Source of the DNA: Serratia symbiotica | GTDB taxonomy: Bacteria > Pseudomonadota > Gammaproteobacteria > Enterobacterales > Enterobacteriaceae | NCBI GenBank assembly: GCA_900016775.1 | Contig: LN890288.1 | Coordinates: forward strand, 558,001 to 622,000 | Direction of reading: 5' to 3' | Length of the DNA stretch: 64,000 nucleotides | Part shown: positions 24,105 to 38,983 of the stretch, in pieces | Numbering within the stretch: the stretch's first letter is position 1 | Layout of the letters: every line of letters begins with the position of its first letter | Position numbers and translations under genes: made by a program | The notes under the pieces: model-generated | Databases searched by the model: none | Seen by the model: only the letters and a program-made list of their open reading frames with translations | Told to the model about the DNA's origin: nothing

Positions 24105-25138
24105 GATAATACCTCTATTGCATTTAATTCACCTGTTGCACCAATAAAACGAACTTCAGGTTCTAACCATATGTTAAATTTTAAAGCTACTTTATTACGT
24201 ATATAACGTGCTAAATCAATAATATTTTGACTACTAGCATTATTTATATTTACTAAAACTAATGCATGATAATGGTATATAGCAGCTCCACCTATTAGAT
24301 ATTTTTTTAATTTACAATTATTAATTAACCAACCTGCAGATAATTTAACTTTATTATCTTTTTGAAAAAAATATGGTATATAAGGATAATAAGATATTAA
24401 AGATATTAATTTTTTTACACTAACTAAAGGATTTTTAAAAAAACTACCAGCATTTCCAAGTTTAATTGGATCAGGTAATTTATTACGACGTATCGTACAA
24501 ACAGAATGAAATATCTGATTTGGTGTAACAGTGTATGGATTTAATTTTGTTAAAGCTCCATATTTTATCATTGGTTTCCATTTTTTATTTAAACATAAAC
24601 CAAGACCTACAATCATATATCCATTTTTAAAATAATGTTTAAAAATACTTTCACGATAACCAAAACCACAATTTATAGCTGGAATACGATTAATATTACC
24701 AGTAAAAAAATTTAAAATATCAACATATTCACAAAAATTTTTTAATTCTATACCATAAGCACCAATATTTTGAATTGGAGCAGAACCTGCTAAACCAGGA
24801 ATTAATGCTAAATTTTCTAATCCAGCAATACCAATTTGTAAAGTATAACATACAAGATTATGCCAATTTTCACCAGAACTTACATGAAGATGCCAAGTAT
24901 TTAATTTTTCTTTAATATTGATACCTTTTAATTTGTTAATCACTACCATACCTAAAAAATCTTCTAAAAAAAGTACATTACTTCCCTCACCAAGAATTAA
25001 AAATGGTATTTTATATTTTTGTGTTTGTTTCCAAATTTTTATTATTGATTCAATTCTATCTAATACAACTAAATATGATGCATTAACTGATAATGAAAAA
25101 GTATTATAATTTTTTAAAGATATATTTTGAATAAACAT
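24101..25138 (-). CDS. murB: UDP-N-acetylenolpyruvoylglucosamine reductase
   Basis: FAD enzyme reducing UDP-GlcNAc-enolpyruvate to UDP-MurNAc, an early step of peptidoglycan synthesis. 345 aa (E. coli 342). The FAD-binding GEGSNVLF is near residue 49, IPGLAGSAPIQNIGAYG near 111, the proton-donor serine lies in GNAGSFFKNP near 228, and the catalytic glutamate in WLEPEVRFIG near 328. With GlmM here it indicates the cell still makes its own wall precursors. It is coupled to birA by a 4-bp overlap. Confidence 0.96.
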   Translation of the reverse strand: MFIQNISLKNYNTFSLSVNASYLVVLDRIESIIKIWKQTQKYKIPFLILGEGSNVLFLEDFLGMVVINKLKGINIKEKLNTWHLHVSSGENWHNLVCYTLQIGIAGLENLALIPGLAGSAPIQNIGAYGIELKNFCEYVDILNFFTGNINRIPAINCGFGYRESIFKHYFKNGYMIVGLGLCLNKKWKPMIKYGALTKLNPYTVTPNQIFHSVCTIRRNKLPDPIKLGNAGSFFKNPLVSVKKLISLISYYPYIPYFFQKDNKVKLSAGWLINNCKLKKYLIGGAAIYHYHALVLVNINNASSQNIIDLARYIRNKVALKFNIWLEPEVRFIGATGELNAIEVLS

Positions 25139-25286
25139 TTTATTAAAACCATATATAAAAAATTAATAAAAATAAATATAAATTAACATTAAACATTTAA
25201 AATTTTATATTAAAATAAAATGATTTCTATTTTTATTTATATCTATATCATTACTTTAATTATTTTAAATAAATATATTAAAATCA

Positions 25287-28091
25287 TTAATGTGTTTCAT
25301 TCCAATTCATACCAATACCTATATTTACTTTTAATGGTACCGTAAATTTTGTACTATTTTCCATTAATTCACGAATATGTGTATTAGATACTTTTATAAT
25401 AGATTTATGTACTTCAAATACTAATTCATCATGAACTTGCATAATCATATGTATTAATGATGAATATGATTGTTTTTGTATCCATGAATTAATATTTATC
25501 ATTGCACGCTTTATAATATCTGAAGCAGTACCTTGCATAGGAGCATTTATTGCAGAACGCTCAGCTGCTTTACGCTTAATATAATTATTAGAATCAATAT
25601 CTGGTAAATAAAGACGACGACCATCTAATGTAGTAACATAACCTTTATTTAAAGCTTCTTTTCGAATTTTTTTTATATATTTTAAAATACCGGGATAATG
25701 TTCAAAATAACAATCAATATAACGTTGTGCTTCACTACATGAAATATTCAATTGACATGATAAACCGAAAGCACTCATACCATAAATTAATCCAAAATTA
25801 ATTACTTTAGCAATATAACGTTGTTTTAAATCTACATCATGTAATGGAATACAAAAAATTTCAGAAGCAGTAATACAATGAATATCTTGATTATTAAAAA
25901 AAGATTGTATTAATGTTTTATCTTGTGATAAATGAGCTATAATTCGCAATTCAATTTGTGAATAATCTGCAGACATAATAAAATAATCCTTAGGTGCAAT
26001 AAATGCTTTACGAATACGACGACCTTCATCATTTCGTATAGGAATATTTTGTAAATTTGGATTACTAGAAGAAAGACGACCAGTAATAGTTACTGTTTGA
26101 TGATAAGAAGTATGTATCCGTCCACTAATTGAATTAATCATTAATGGTAATTTATTAGCATAAGTAGTTTTTAATTTTAATAAAGATCGATATCTTAAAA
26201 TAATTTTTGGTAATAAATAATTTTTAGATAATTTATATAATACTTCTTCATTAGTGGAAGGTATACCAGTAGGAGTTTTTTTTAGAATTGGTAATTTTTT
26301 CTTTTCATATAAAATATTTTGTATTTGTTTAGTAGAAGATAAATTAAAAAATTCTCCTGCTAATTTATGTGCTTGATTTTCCAAATCTTTTAATTTATTA
26401 GTTAATTCTGTAGAATACGTTAATAACATTATAGAATCTATACAGACTCCATTACGCTCAATATTTGATAATACTTTTATTAAAGGTATATCAATTTTAT
26501 TAAAAATTTTTAATAATATTAAATTTTTTTTTATTTTAGGCCACATTACTAAATGTAATTTAAGTGTAATATCAACATATTTTGATAAATAAAAAGTATA
26601 TTTTAATAAAGAAATATTATGAAAAAATAATTTATCCTTTTTAACACTAAAAATTTCTTCAAAAGATAATAATTTATAATGTAAATAATAATTAGCAAGA
26701 TTTATTATATCACAACGACCATTCATATTACCTAAAATATAGGATTCTAAAATAATATCATAAATCATTCCATTTAAATTAATATTATAATTTTTTAAAA
26801 TTCCTATATAAAATTTAATATTTTGTCCTACTTTAAGTATATTTTTATCTTCTAATAATGGTTTTATTTTTTTTAATACATAAATATAATCTAAACATTG
26901 TAATGAATTCAAAAAAATGTTTTCTAATGGAATAAAAGCAGTATGATTTGGTAAAATAGAAAATGATAAACTAATTATTTTTGCACGTAATATATCTATG
27001 TTATCTGTATCTATCATAAAAGAAAAAATTTTAGCTTTTTTTAACTTTATTATCCATTGATGTAAAATATTTTTACTTAAAATAGTAATATAATTATTTT
27101 TTTGTAATATATCTTCTGTTATAAAATTTAATTTTTCTGTTATTAAATTATTTATTTTTATTATATCAGTAATCTTACATTTATTTTTTTTTTTATTTTT
27201 TAACCAATAAATATTTTTTAAATGTAATAACCAACTTTTAAATTCATATTTTTTAAATAATTTTTCTAATTTATCAATATTTAATATTGATAAATTAAGA
27301 TCAGTAAAAGAATAACATAATTTAACATTGGTTTTAATTTTCGCTAATTTATAAGACAAATAAGCTTTATCTTTATGTTCTTTTAATTTAGATACTATAG
27401 TTTTAGAATTTCGAAAATTGAAAATAGAAATTTTATCTAACATCTTATACAAGATATCTAATCCACCAAAATTTTGTAATAATATTTTTGCAGTTTTTAT
27501 TCCTATTCCTGGAACACCTGGAATATTATCTGAAATATCACCTACTAATGCTAAAAAATCAATCATTAACTTAGGTACAAAACCATATTTATTTTGTACT
27601 TCTTCAGGACCCATAATGATTTTATTCATTGTATTAATTAAAGTAATATTTGATGTAACTAATTGTATCATATCTTTATCTATAGTACTGATTAATACTT
27701 TATAACCATATAACTCAGCTTGAAATGCTAAAGTACCAATAACATCATCCGCTTCAACCTCTGGTACTACTAAAACTGGTAAACCTAATGCTTTTAATAT
27801 ATTAAATAATGGTATAATTTGCACATTTAAATTATTCGGCATTGGTAAACGATTAGTCTTATATTCAGTAAAAAGTTTATTGCGAAAAGTTTTACCTTTA
27901 TCATCAAATACTATCCCAATATAATTAAATTGATATTTCATTAATAAACTACGAATCATATTTAATACACCATATATAGCTCCTGTTGATTCTCCTATAG
28001 AATTAACTAAATTAGGAAAAGCATGATAAGCTCGATACAAATATGAAGAACCATCAATTAAAATTAATGATTTCATTATAATTTTATTCAT
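25287..28091 (-). CDS. polA: DNA polymerase I with apparently dead proofreading domain
   Basis: Repair polymerase that also removes Okazaki primers. The 934-aa product is collinear with E. coli Pol I (928). The 5'-nuclease domain (1-~300) keeps Asp13, EADD (residues 113-116) and DKD (138-140). The polymerase domain keeps ADYSQIELR and VHDELVFEV. The 3'-5' exonuclease domain is present in length but its metal ligands are not: gapless alignment puts Met359 at E. coli Asp355, Asp361 at Glu357, Tyr428 at Asp424 and Tyr505 at Asp501. I infer loss of proofreading. No frameshift or stop interrupts the frame. Upstream on the minus strand is dsbA, as in E. coli. Confidence 0.96.
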   Translation of the reverse strand: MNKIIMKSLILIDGSSYLYRAYHAFPNLVNSIGESTGAIYGVLNMIRSLLMKYQFNYIGIVFDDKGKTFRNKLFTEYKTNRLPMPNNLNVQIIPLFNILKALGLPVLVVPEVEADDVIGTLAFQAELYGYKVLISTIDKDMIQLVTSNITLINTMNKIIMGPEEVQNKYGFVPKLMIDFLALVGDISDNIPGVPGIGIKTAKILLQNFGGLDILYKMLDKISIFNFRNSKTIVSKLKEHKDKAYLSYKLAKIKTNVKLCYSFTDLNLSILNIDKLEKLFKKYEFKSWLLHLKNIYWLKNKKKNKCKITDIIKINNLITEKLNFITEDILQKNNYITILSKNILHQWIIKLKKAKIFSFMIDTDNIDILRAKIISLSFSILPNHTAFIPLENIFLNSLQCLDYIYVLKKIKPLLEDKNILKVGQNIKFYIGILKNYNINLNGMIYDIILESYILGNMNGRCDIINLANYYLHYKLLSFEEIFSVKKDKLFFHNISLLKYTFYLSKYVDITLKLHLVMWPKIKKNLILLKIFNKIDIPLIKVLSNIERNGVCIDSIMLLTYSTELTNKLKDLENQAHKLAGEFFNLSSTKQIQNILYEKKKLPILKKTPTGIPSTNEEVLYKLSKNYLLPKIILRYRSLLKLKTTYANKLPLMINSISGRIHTSYHQTVTITGRLSSSNPNLQNIPIRNDEGRRIRKAFIAPKDYFIMSADYSQIELRIIAHLSQDKTLIQSFFNNQDIHCITASEIFCIPLHDVDLKQRYIAKVINFGLIYGMSAFGLSCQLNISCSEAQRYIDCYFEHYPGILKYIKKIRKEALNKGYVTTLDGRRLYLPDIDSNNYIKRKAAERSAINAPMQGTASDIIKRAMININSWIQKQSYSSLIHMIMQVHDELVFEVHKSIIKVSNTHIRELMENSTKFTVPLKVNIGIGMNWNETH

Positions 28092-28253
28092 AATATTTTA
28101 TAAAAATGAAAATAATTTAAAAAAAAAGAATATTATAATTATATTATATAAAATATATTTTAGTCTTTATAACTAAAATAAAAATATTTTTATATCAATT
28201 AAAAATCATTAAATATATAATTTAAAATATATAAAATAATATATATTATATAT

Positions 28254-28877
28254 TTATTTTTTATTACTCAAAAATTTAACTAAATTAATAAATTGTTTTA
28301 TATAACACGTAATAGAAGTAGTATCTAAACTATTATTATGAATTATATATTTACCATTAATAAATATAGCTGGTACCCAATGTACTGGAAAATCTTTTAT
28401 AGCTTTTTCTTGTTTAAATAATAATGTTTTTACTATTAAACTATTCCAAATAATATCATAATTTTCTTTTTTAATTCCGGATTTTATTAAAATATTTTTT
28501 ATATCATCTTCAGTATTTAATGTATGAGTTTTTTGTATTGCTTCAAATAATAATTTACTAATTTTATTTTCTATACCTAAAGCCATAGCTACAGCCCAAG
28601 CATGAGTTAATTGCTTGCCAAATGGACCTAAAAATTCTAGATGATATCTAACTATTTGAGTATTAATAGGTAATGATTTTTTTAAATGATCAGACATATG
28701 ATAAACTTGATCAAATTGATAACAATGTGAACAATAAAAAGAAAAAAATTCTAAAATTTTAGGTTTTCCAATTATTGGTGTTTCTAATGTGCTATACTGA
28801 ATAGTATTATGAAATTTTTCAGAAAAAACATTAGATATAATTATTATATAAAAAAATACTAACCATAATTTTTTCAT
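28254..28877 (-). CDS. dsbA: Thiol:disulfide interchange protein DsbA (CSHC active site)
   Basis: Periplasmic oxidase that makes disulfides in exported proteins. 207 aa (E. coli 208): signal peptide at about residues 1-19 ending VFS, thioredoxin fold with inserted helical domain, QAWAVAMALG-like segment (HAWAVAMALG), and the cis-proline loop VPAIFINGKY. The active site reads C49-S50-H51-C52 instead of the CPHC of enteric DsbA; the codon is TCA, one transition from the proline codon CCA. The redox partner DsbB is not in the window. Located between the rRNA operon and polA, as downstream of E. coli rrnA. Confidence 0.95.
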   Translation of the reverse strand: MKKLWLVFFYIIIISNVFSEKFHNTIQYSTLETPIIGKPKILEFFSFYCSHCYQFDQVYHMSDHLKKSLPINTQIVRYHLEFLGPFGKQLTHAWAVAMALGIENKISKLLFEAIQKTHTLNTEDDIKNILIKSGIKKENYDIIWNSLIVKTLLFKQEKAIKDFPVHWVPAIFINGKYIIHNNSLDTTSITCYIKQFINLVKFLSNKK

Positions 28878-28960
28878 AAATTCAAATTCTTTTATTATAT
28901 AAAATTTATAAATATATTTATTTATAATTTTAAATATTTTAAATTATTTTACCTATAATA

Positions 28961-28996
28961 ATAAAAAGCCTCATACTTTTGTATGAGGCTTTTTAT
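28961..28996 (-). terminator. rRNA operon terminator
   Basis: Perfect stem AAAAAGCCTCATAC / GTATGAGGCTTTTT with a TTTT loop, 26 bp beyond the 5S gene. The T/A flanks make it functional on both strands, so it would also stop transcripts coming from the plus side. Confidence 0.95.
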
Positions 28997-29021
28997 CTTT
29001 TATATTTTATATATATAATAA

Positions 29022-29141
29022 AGCCTGGCAGTGTCCTACTCTCACATGGGGAAACCCCACACTACCATCGGCGCTACAACATTTCACTACTGAGTTCGGC
29101 ATGAGGATCAGGTGGTACTATTGTGCTATAGCCACCAGGCA
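29022..29141 (-). rRNA. rrf: 5S ribosomal RNA
   Basis: Minus-strand sequence starting TGCCTGGTGGCTATAGCACA and ending ACACTGCCAGGC. The two ends form the helix I stem. About 120 nt, downstream of 23S in the same operon. Confidence 0.96.
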
Positions 29142-29225
29142 ATATTTATTGTAATTTTTTTTATTTTTTTAATAATAAAATAAAAAAAATAAACTAAAAA
29201 TTTTCTAAAAATGATATGTTTATTA

Positions 29226-29243
29226 AAACATCTTTAGTGTTGT

Positions 29244-29249
<6 letters not shown>
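29226..29249 (-). other. Pre-23S processing stem, 3' half
   Basis: Complementary, with one interruption, to 32157-32182 on the other side of the 23S gene (shared core ACATCTTTAG plus GTTGTAAGGTT). Together they form the long stem cut by RNase III in enteric pre-rRNA. Confidence 0.75.
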
Positions 29250-32156
<2,907 letters not shown>

Positions 32157-32162
<6 letters not shown>

Positions 32163-32182
32163 TTACAACCTAAAGATGTCTT
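32157..32182 (-). other. Pre-23S processing stem, 5' half
   Basis: Partner of 29226-29249. It pairs across the whole 23S gene to form the RNase III substrate. Confidence 0.75.
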
Positions 32183-32226
32183 TTATATACGATAAAACAT
32201 TTTAATTTTTAGATCATTCCAAATTA

Positions 32227-32236
32227 TTAAAGAACA
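32227..32236 (-). promoter_or_regulatory. boxA-like antitermination site before 23S
   Basis: Minus strand TGTTCTTTAA, near the E. coli boxA TGCTCTTTAACA, at the expected position between the spacer tRNAs and 23S. Confidence 0.65.
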
Positions 32237-32289
32237 TATGCATTATGCTTAATATAATACATATTAAAATAAAAATACTATATCTTTAA

Positions 32290-32365
32290 TGGTGGAGCTA
32301 AGCGGGATCGAACCGCTGACCTCCTGCGTGCAAGGCAGGCGCTCTCCCATCTGAGCTACAGCCCC
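32290..32365 (-). tRNA. tRNA-Ala (TGC), rRNA spacer
   Basis: Minus-strand cloverleaf starting GGGGCTGTAGCTCAGATGGG, anticodon TGC, T-arm CGGTTCGATCCCG, with encoded CCA. It lies in the 16S-23S spacer with tRNA-Ile. Confidence 0.96.
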
Positions 32366-32481
32366 ATATAATATTTTAATAAACTAATAAAACTTAAATT
32401 TATTAAAATACATTATAAATTTAAATAATTATTTTAATAATTTATTAAAATTATACTATACACAGTATAGAAAAGAAGTGA

Positions 32482-32555
<74 letters not shown>

Positions 32556-32582
32556 ATTAAGGTATTTTATTTATTTATTATC

Positions 32583-32604
32583 ATTAGACAATTTGTGTGG
32601 GTAC
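32583..32604 (-). other. Pre-16S processing stem, 3' half
   Basis: The 22 bases here are complementary to 34305-34326 at 21 of 22 positions (core TGTGTGGGTAC). They bring both ends of 16S together for RNase III cleavage, as in E. coli. Confidence 0.9.
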
Positions 32605-32629
32605 GCCATTAAAATCAATATTCTTAAAG

Positions 32630-34177
<1,548 letters not shown>

Positions 34178-34304
34178 AAATTTTATTTACTTTAACATGT
34201 AAAACAATACTTAAATTATAAATATTATAAAATATTTTTTATAATAATTATTATTTTAAGATTTAATATTTTTATCTTTAAAAGATAGAATATTGTTTTA
34301 TGGA

Positions 34305-34326
34305 GTACCCACACAGATTGTCTAAT
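34305..34326 (-). other. Pre-16S processing stem, 5' half
   Basis: Partner of 32583-32604, lying between boxA and the 16S 5' end. Confidence 0.9.
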
Positions 34327-34329
34327 AAA

Positions 34330-34342
34330 TTTTTAAAGAGCA
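34330..34342 (-). promoter_or_regulatory. rRNA leader boxA
   Basis: Minus strand TGCTCTTTAAAAA matches the E. coli boxA core TGCTCTTTA, binding site of NusB-S10 for rRNA antitermination. Placed between the promoter and the 16S processing stem. Confidence 0.88.
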
Positions 34343-34377
34343 GTAAATTAAAAAATATAAAAAATTTAATTTAATTT

Positions 34378-34405
34378 ATAATAATCTTATTTATATAAAA
34401 GTCAA
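34378..34405 (-). promoter_or_regulatory. rRNA operon promoter (sigma-70)
   Basis: Minus strand TTGACT, a 16-bp spacer, then TATTAT. It is about 35 bp upstream of boxA and is the only good -35 box in the gmhB-rrs gap. No multiple promoters or upstream GC-rich discriminator are evident. Confidence 0.7.
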
Positions 34406-34561
34406 GATAAAATTTTATTTTTATTTAATTTATTTCAAAATATAAAAATATTTAATATTTTATAATTTTTAAATTATAATATTTTTATTTAAAATAGCAA
34501 GAATTAATTCTTTATTTCTATTAAATTATTTATTTTTATTACATTATTTTTAATAAAAAAA

Positions 34562-35128
34562 TTATGTAATATGTTTTTTTATAGCTTCTGGTAAATCTAC
34601 AAAACTATTTAATACCCAATCTGCAAATTTTTCATCTTTTTTTATTAAAGAATTTCCAGTACGTACTAAAATTTTAGTTCCTACACCAGCTTTTTGTGCT
34701 GCTTGTATATCTTTTAATTGATCACCTATCATATAAGAAGCTTCCATATCAATTCTTAATTCATACATAGCTTTCAATAACATACCTGGATATGGTTTAC
34801 GACAATTACATTCTTTTCGATATATTTCTATTTTTGCTTCTGGATGATGCGGACAAAAATATATACCATCTAAATAAACATTAAAATTAGCTAATGATTG
34901 ATTCATCCAGTGAATTAAATAATAAAATTGTTTTTCACTAAATTTACCACGTGCAATACCAGATTGATTGGTAATTAAAACTAATAAAAAACCCATTTCT
35001 TTTAATTTTTTACAAGCATGAATAACACCATTAATAAATTGAAAATGATTTATTTTATAAATATAACCATAATCAATATTAATTGTACCATCACGATCAA
35101 AAAAAATAGCTGGAATATATTGTGTCAT
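34562..35128 (-). CDS. gmhB: D-glycero-beta-D-manno-heptose-1,7-bisphosphate 7-phosphatase
   Basis: HAD-family phosphatase in ADP-heptose synthesis for the lipopolysaccharide inner core. 188 aa (E. coli 191). DRDGT (residues 11-15) contains the nucleophile and acid-base aspartates; [10 protein letters not shown] and the zinc ligands CPHHP...[10 protein letters not shown] identify GmhB rather than another HAD enzyme, and [10 protein letters not shown] is the late Mg-binding motif. It implies that heptose-containing LPS is still made. It sits directly upstream of rrs, as gmhB does before rrnH in E. coli. Confidence 0.95.
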   Translation of the reverse strand: MTQYIPAIFFDRDGTINIDYGYIYKINHFQFINGVIHACKKLKEMGFLLVLITNQSGIARGKFSEKQFYYLIHWMNQSLANFNVYLDGIYFCPHHPEAKIEIYRKECNCRKPYPGMLLKAMYELRIDMEASYMIGDQLKDIQAAQKAGVGTKILVRTGNSLIKKDEKFADWVLNSFVDLPEAIKKHIT

Positions 35129-35564
35129 TTATTTATCTCTAAGAACTTAAATAAAAAAATATTTTTAATATATTATTTAAATATCTTAAATGACATTATT
35201 AATTAAAAATTTAATTAATATTATTGTTAATAATATTAATTTATTACTTTAATATTTTATTATATATAATATTTTTATAAAATTAATTAATAATTATTAT
35301 ATAAAATATATTTATTATTTTTTATTTAAATTTATTATATTTTTACAATAAAATATATAATTAAATTTAAATATATAATATTTTTATAATTTTATTATCA
35401 AAAATATTTTAAATATTAATATATAATAAAATATTATTTAATATATTAAATTTTTTATATTTTAATTATTTTCTTGTAATAGATTATTTATTAAGTAAAA
35501 TATATTTATTAAAATATTTATATTTTTAAAATAATATTAAAAACACATTAAAATTGGAGTTAAT
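35129..35564. other. Gene-free divergent region gmhB/rplU
   Basis: About 435 bp of A/T. In E. coli ispB is divergent from rplU; no remnant is readable here. The only clear element is the rplU ribosome binding site GGAG. Confidence 0.4.
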
Positions 35565-35882
35565 ATGTATGCAGTTTTTCAAAGCGGTGGTAAACAATAT
35601 CGAGTAAATGAGGGACAAATTATTCGTTTGGAAAAACTGAATTTCCTTACTGGAGAAACAATTAATTTTGATAAAATTTTAATAATTTCAAAAGATGAAA
35701 AAACAAGAATAGGTACTCCATTTATTCAAAATAGTAAAATAAATGCTAAAATTATTGCACATGGTCGTAATAAAAAAATTAAAATTATTAAATTTTCTCG
35801 TCGTAAACATTACCGTAAAAAACAAGGTCATCGTCAATGGTTTACTGATGTTCAAATTACTAAAATTAACTTTTTAAACTAA
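35565..35882 (+). CDS. rplU: 50S ribosomal protein L21
   Basis: Large-subunit protein contacting 23S rRNA. 105 aa (E. coli 103), opening [18 protein letters not shown], with the C-terminal [15 protein letters not shown] signature. GGAG lies 6 nt before the ATG. It is followed 10 bp later by rpmA in the universal L21-L27 pair. Confidence 0.97.
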   Translation: MYAVFQSGGKQYRVNEGQIIRLEKLNFLTGETINFDKILIISKDEKTRIGTPFIQNSKINAKIIAHGRNKKIKIIKFSRRKHYRKKQGHRQWFTDVQITKINFLN

Positions 35883-35892
35883 AGGTAAATTA

Positions 35893-36150
35893 ATGGCACA
35901 TAAAAAAGCAGGTGGTTCATCACGTAATGGTCGTGATTCGCAATCTAAACGTTTAGGAGTAAAACGTTTTGGTGGTGAATTAGTACTTGCAGGTAGCATT
36001 ATTGTTCGTCAACGTGGTACTAAATTTCATGCAGGAAATAATGTAGGTTGTGGTAGAGATCATACATTATTTGCTTTAAAAGACGGTTTAATTAAATTTG
36101 AAACTAAAGGATTAAACAATCGTCAATTTATTAGTATATATAATAAATAA
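35893..36150 (+). CDS. rpmA: 50S ribosomal protein L27
   Basis: Its N-terminal tail reaches the peptidyl transferase centre. 85 aa as in E. coli. [16 protein letters not shown] and [20 protein letters not shown] are the family hallmarks. It has the short gammaproteobacterial N-terminus, needing no processing. A strong terminator follows 31 bp after the stop, so rplU-rpmA is a closed two-gene unit. Confidence 0.97.
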   Translation: MAHKKAGGSSRNGRDSQSKRLGVKRFGGELVLAGSIIVRQRGTKFHAGNNVGCGRDHTLFALKDGLIKFETKGLNNRQFISIYNK

Positions 36151-36181
36151 AATTTTTAATATTTATTTAAAATAATATTCC

Positions 36182-36209
36182 CCCGCTATTTTTAGCGGGT
36201 TTTTTTTAT
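36182..36209 (+). terminator. Terminator of rplU-rpmA
   Basis: Stem CCCGCTA/TAGCGGG with TTTT loop, followed by at least eight T. Textbook Rho-independent form. Confidence 0.95.
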
Positions 36210-36445
36210 ATGAAAATAATAATGTTATATAAATAAAAAAAATTAATAAAACATTTTAAAATATTTTATATAAAAAATTAAAAAATATTAATTAATTTTA
36301 ATTATAAAATTTTATGTTAAATAAATATAATATATTAAAAATTTAATTATATAATTGTAAAATTAATAATTTTATATAAATATATATATTTATTTTATAT
36401 AAAATTTTATTATATTATTAATAATATAATAAAAATAAATTGTAA

Positions 36446-37525
<1,080 letters not shown>

Positions 37526-38100
37526 AATAAAATAAATATAAACTTAAAATTAAATTATATAAAATATAAATAAAAAATAAATTATTTTTTATAAAAAATT
37601 ATTAATAATAAATAATTTATATTTTATTAATTTATAATATATAATTATTTTTAAAATAAGAATTAATTTATATAATTAATATTATATAATAATTTTAATA
37701 TTTAAAATATTTTTAATATAAAATATAATATGAATTATAAATTATATTATTTTAACAATAAAATAATATTTTTAATTATATTAAATCATTTTAAATATCA
37801 TTATTTTATTTAATAAAATTTTACTATTATATAAAATCACAAAAAAAACTATTTATATGAAAAATATAATTTAAATTAAATAAATTATACTATATTTAAA
37901 ATAAAATATAAATAATATACTAATATAATTAATAAATATAAAAATATATTTAATATTTTTAAAAAATATAAAATTAAAATTTACATTTAATTTAAATTTT
38001 ATTATTTTTAAGATCATATTTTAAAATATAAAATAAAAAGTTATAATTTTAATTATTTTATTTATCTTTATTAATATATTAGCTATTTTAAAAAAAGATC
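37526..38100. other. Gene-free gap where dacB sits in E. coli
   Basis: About 575 bp of A/T between obgE and greA. E. coli has dacB on the opposite strand nearby. No readable remnant, RNA gene or terminator. Confidence 0.45.
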
Positions 38101-38116
38101 TAGAGGTATGTATATA

Positions 38117-38593
38117 ATGAAACAAATTCCAATGACTTTATTGGGTGCTAAAAAACTTCGTGAAGAACTAATATATTTAAAAAATGTACGTCGTCCAAAA
38201 ATTATTTTAGATATCACCGAAGCTAGAGAACATGGTGATTTAAAAGAAAATGCTGAATATCATGCAGCACGTGAACAACAAGGATTTTGTGAAGGACGAA
38301 TACAAGAAATTGAAGCAAAATTATCTAATGCACAAATTATTGATATTACTAAAATACCAAATACTGGTCGAGTTATTTTTGGTTCTACTATATCTGTTTT
38401 AAATTTAGACACTAATGAAACAGTAACATATCGTATTGTAGGCGATGATGAAGCTAATTTTAAAAAAAATATGATTTCAGTAAATTCACCAATGGCACGC
38501 GGTTTAATTGGTAAAAAAATAAATGATGTTGGAGTTATTAAAACTCCAGGTGGCGATGTAGATTATCAAATATTAAAAATTAAATATCTTTAA
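38117..38593 (+). CDS. greA: Transcription elongation factor GreA
   Basis: Rescues backtracked RNA polymerase by stimulating transcript cleavage. The start at 38117 ([18 protein letters not shown]) gives 158 aa as in E. coli and has AGAGGT 9 nt upstream; the ATG at 38108 abuts that site and is unlikely. The coiled-coil tip with the acidic pair lies in the [17 protein letters not shown] segment (residues ~37-55), and the C-terminal FKBP-like domain contains GRVIFG and [10 protein letters not shown]. Complete and highly conserved. Confidence 0.96.
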   Translation: MKQIPMTLLGAKKLREELIYLKNVRRPKIILDITEAREHGDLKENAEYHAAREQQGFCEGRIQEIEAKLSNAQIIDITKIPNTGRVIFGSTISVLNLDTNETVTYRIVGDDEANFKKNMISVNSPMARGLIGKKINDVGVIKTPGGDVDYQILKIKYL

Positions 38594-38860
38594 TATAATT
38601 ATTTTATATTTATATATAAATTATAAAAAATTAAAAACTTTTCTAATTTTATATTAAAAATATATTATATTTTTAATATATTTGATATAAAATTTATTAA
38701 TTATTTATTTTATAATATTATATATAATTTTATTTAAATATTTTTATTATTTTAATAAAAATTAATTAATTTAAATTTTCTTAATTTTTAAAAAAATTAT
38801 TTATATATTTTAATATAAATATTTTTAATTAATATTTCTAATATTTTATTTTTTACTATA
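38594..38860. other. Gene-free A/T stretch between greA and rlmE
   Basis: E. coli has yhbY between these genes; it is not present. The only clear element of the gap is the promoter just beyond at 38867. Confidence 0.45.
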
Positions 38861-38866
38861 ATTAGG

Positions 38867-38894
38867 ATTGAAATGAAAAATGATGACGCCATTT
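38867..38894 (+). promoter_or_regulatory. Sigma-32 (heat shock) type promoter before rlmE-ftsH
   Basis: ATTGAAA, a 13-bp spacer, then CGCCATTT, against the sigma-32 consensus CTTGAAA-N(13-15)-CCCCATNT. It lies about 90 bp upstream of rlmE. In E. coli rlmE (ftsJ/rrmJ) and ftsH are heat-shock genes. A G/C-containing CGCC box is rare in this A/T background, which supports selection on it. Confidence 0.75.
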
Positions 38895-38983
38895 TATATA
38901 TATAATAAAATTATTTTTCATTATAAATATAATATAAATAATAAATAAAATATTATTTTATTTATAATAATTAGGAAATAAAA

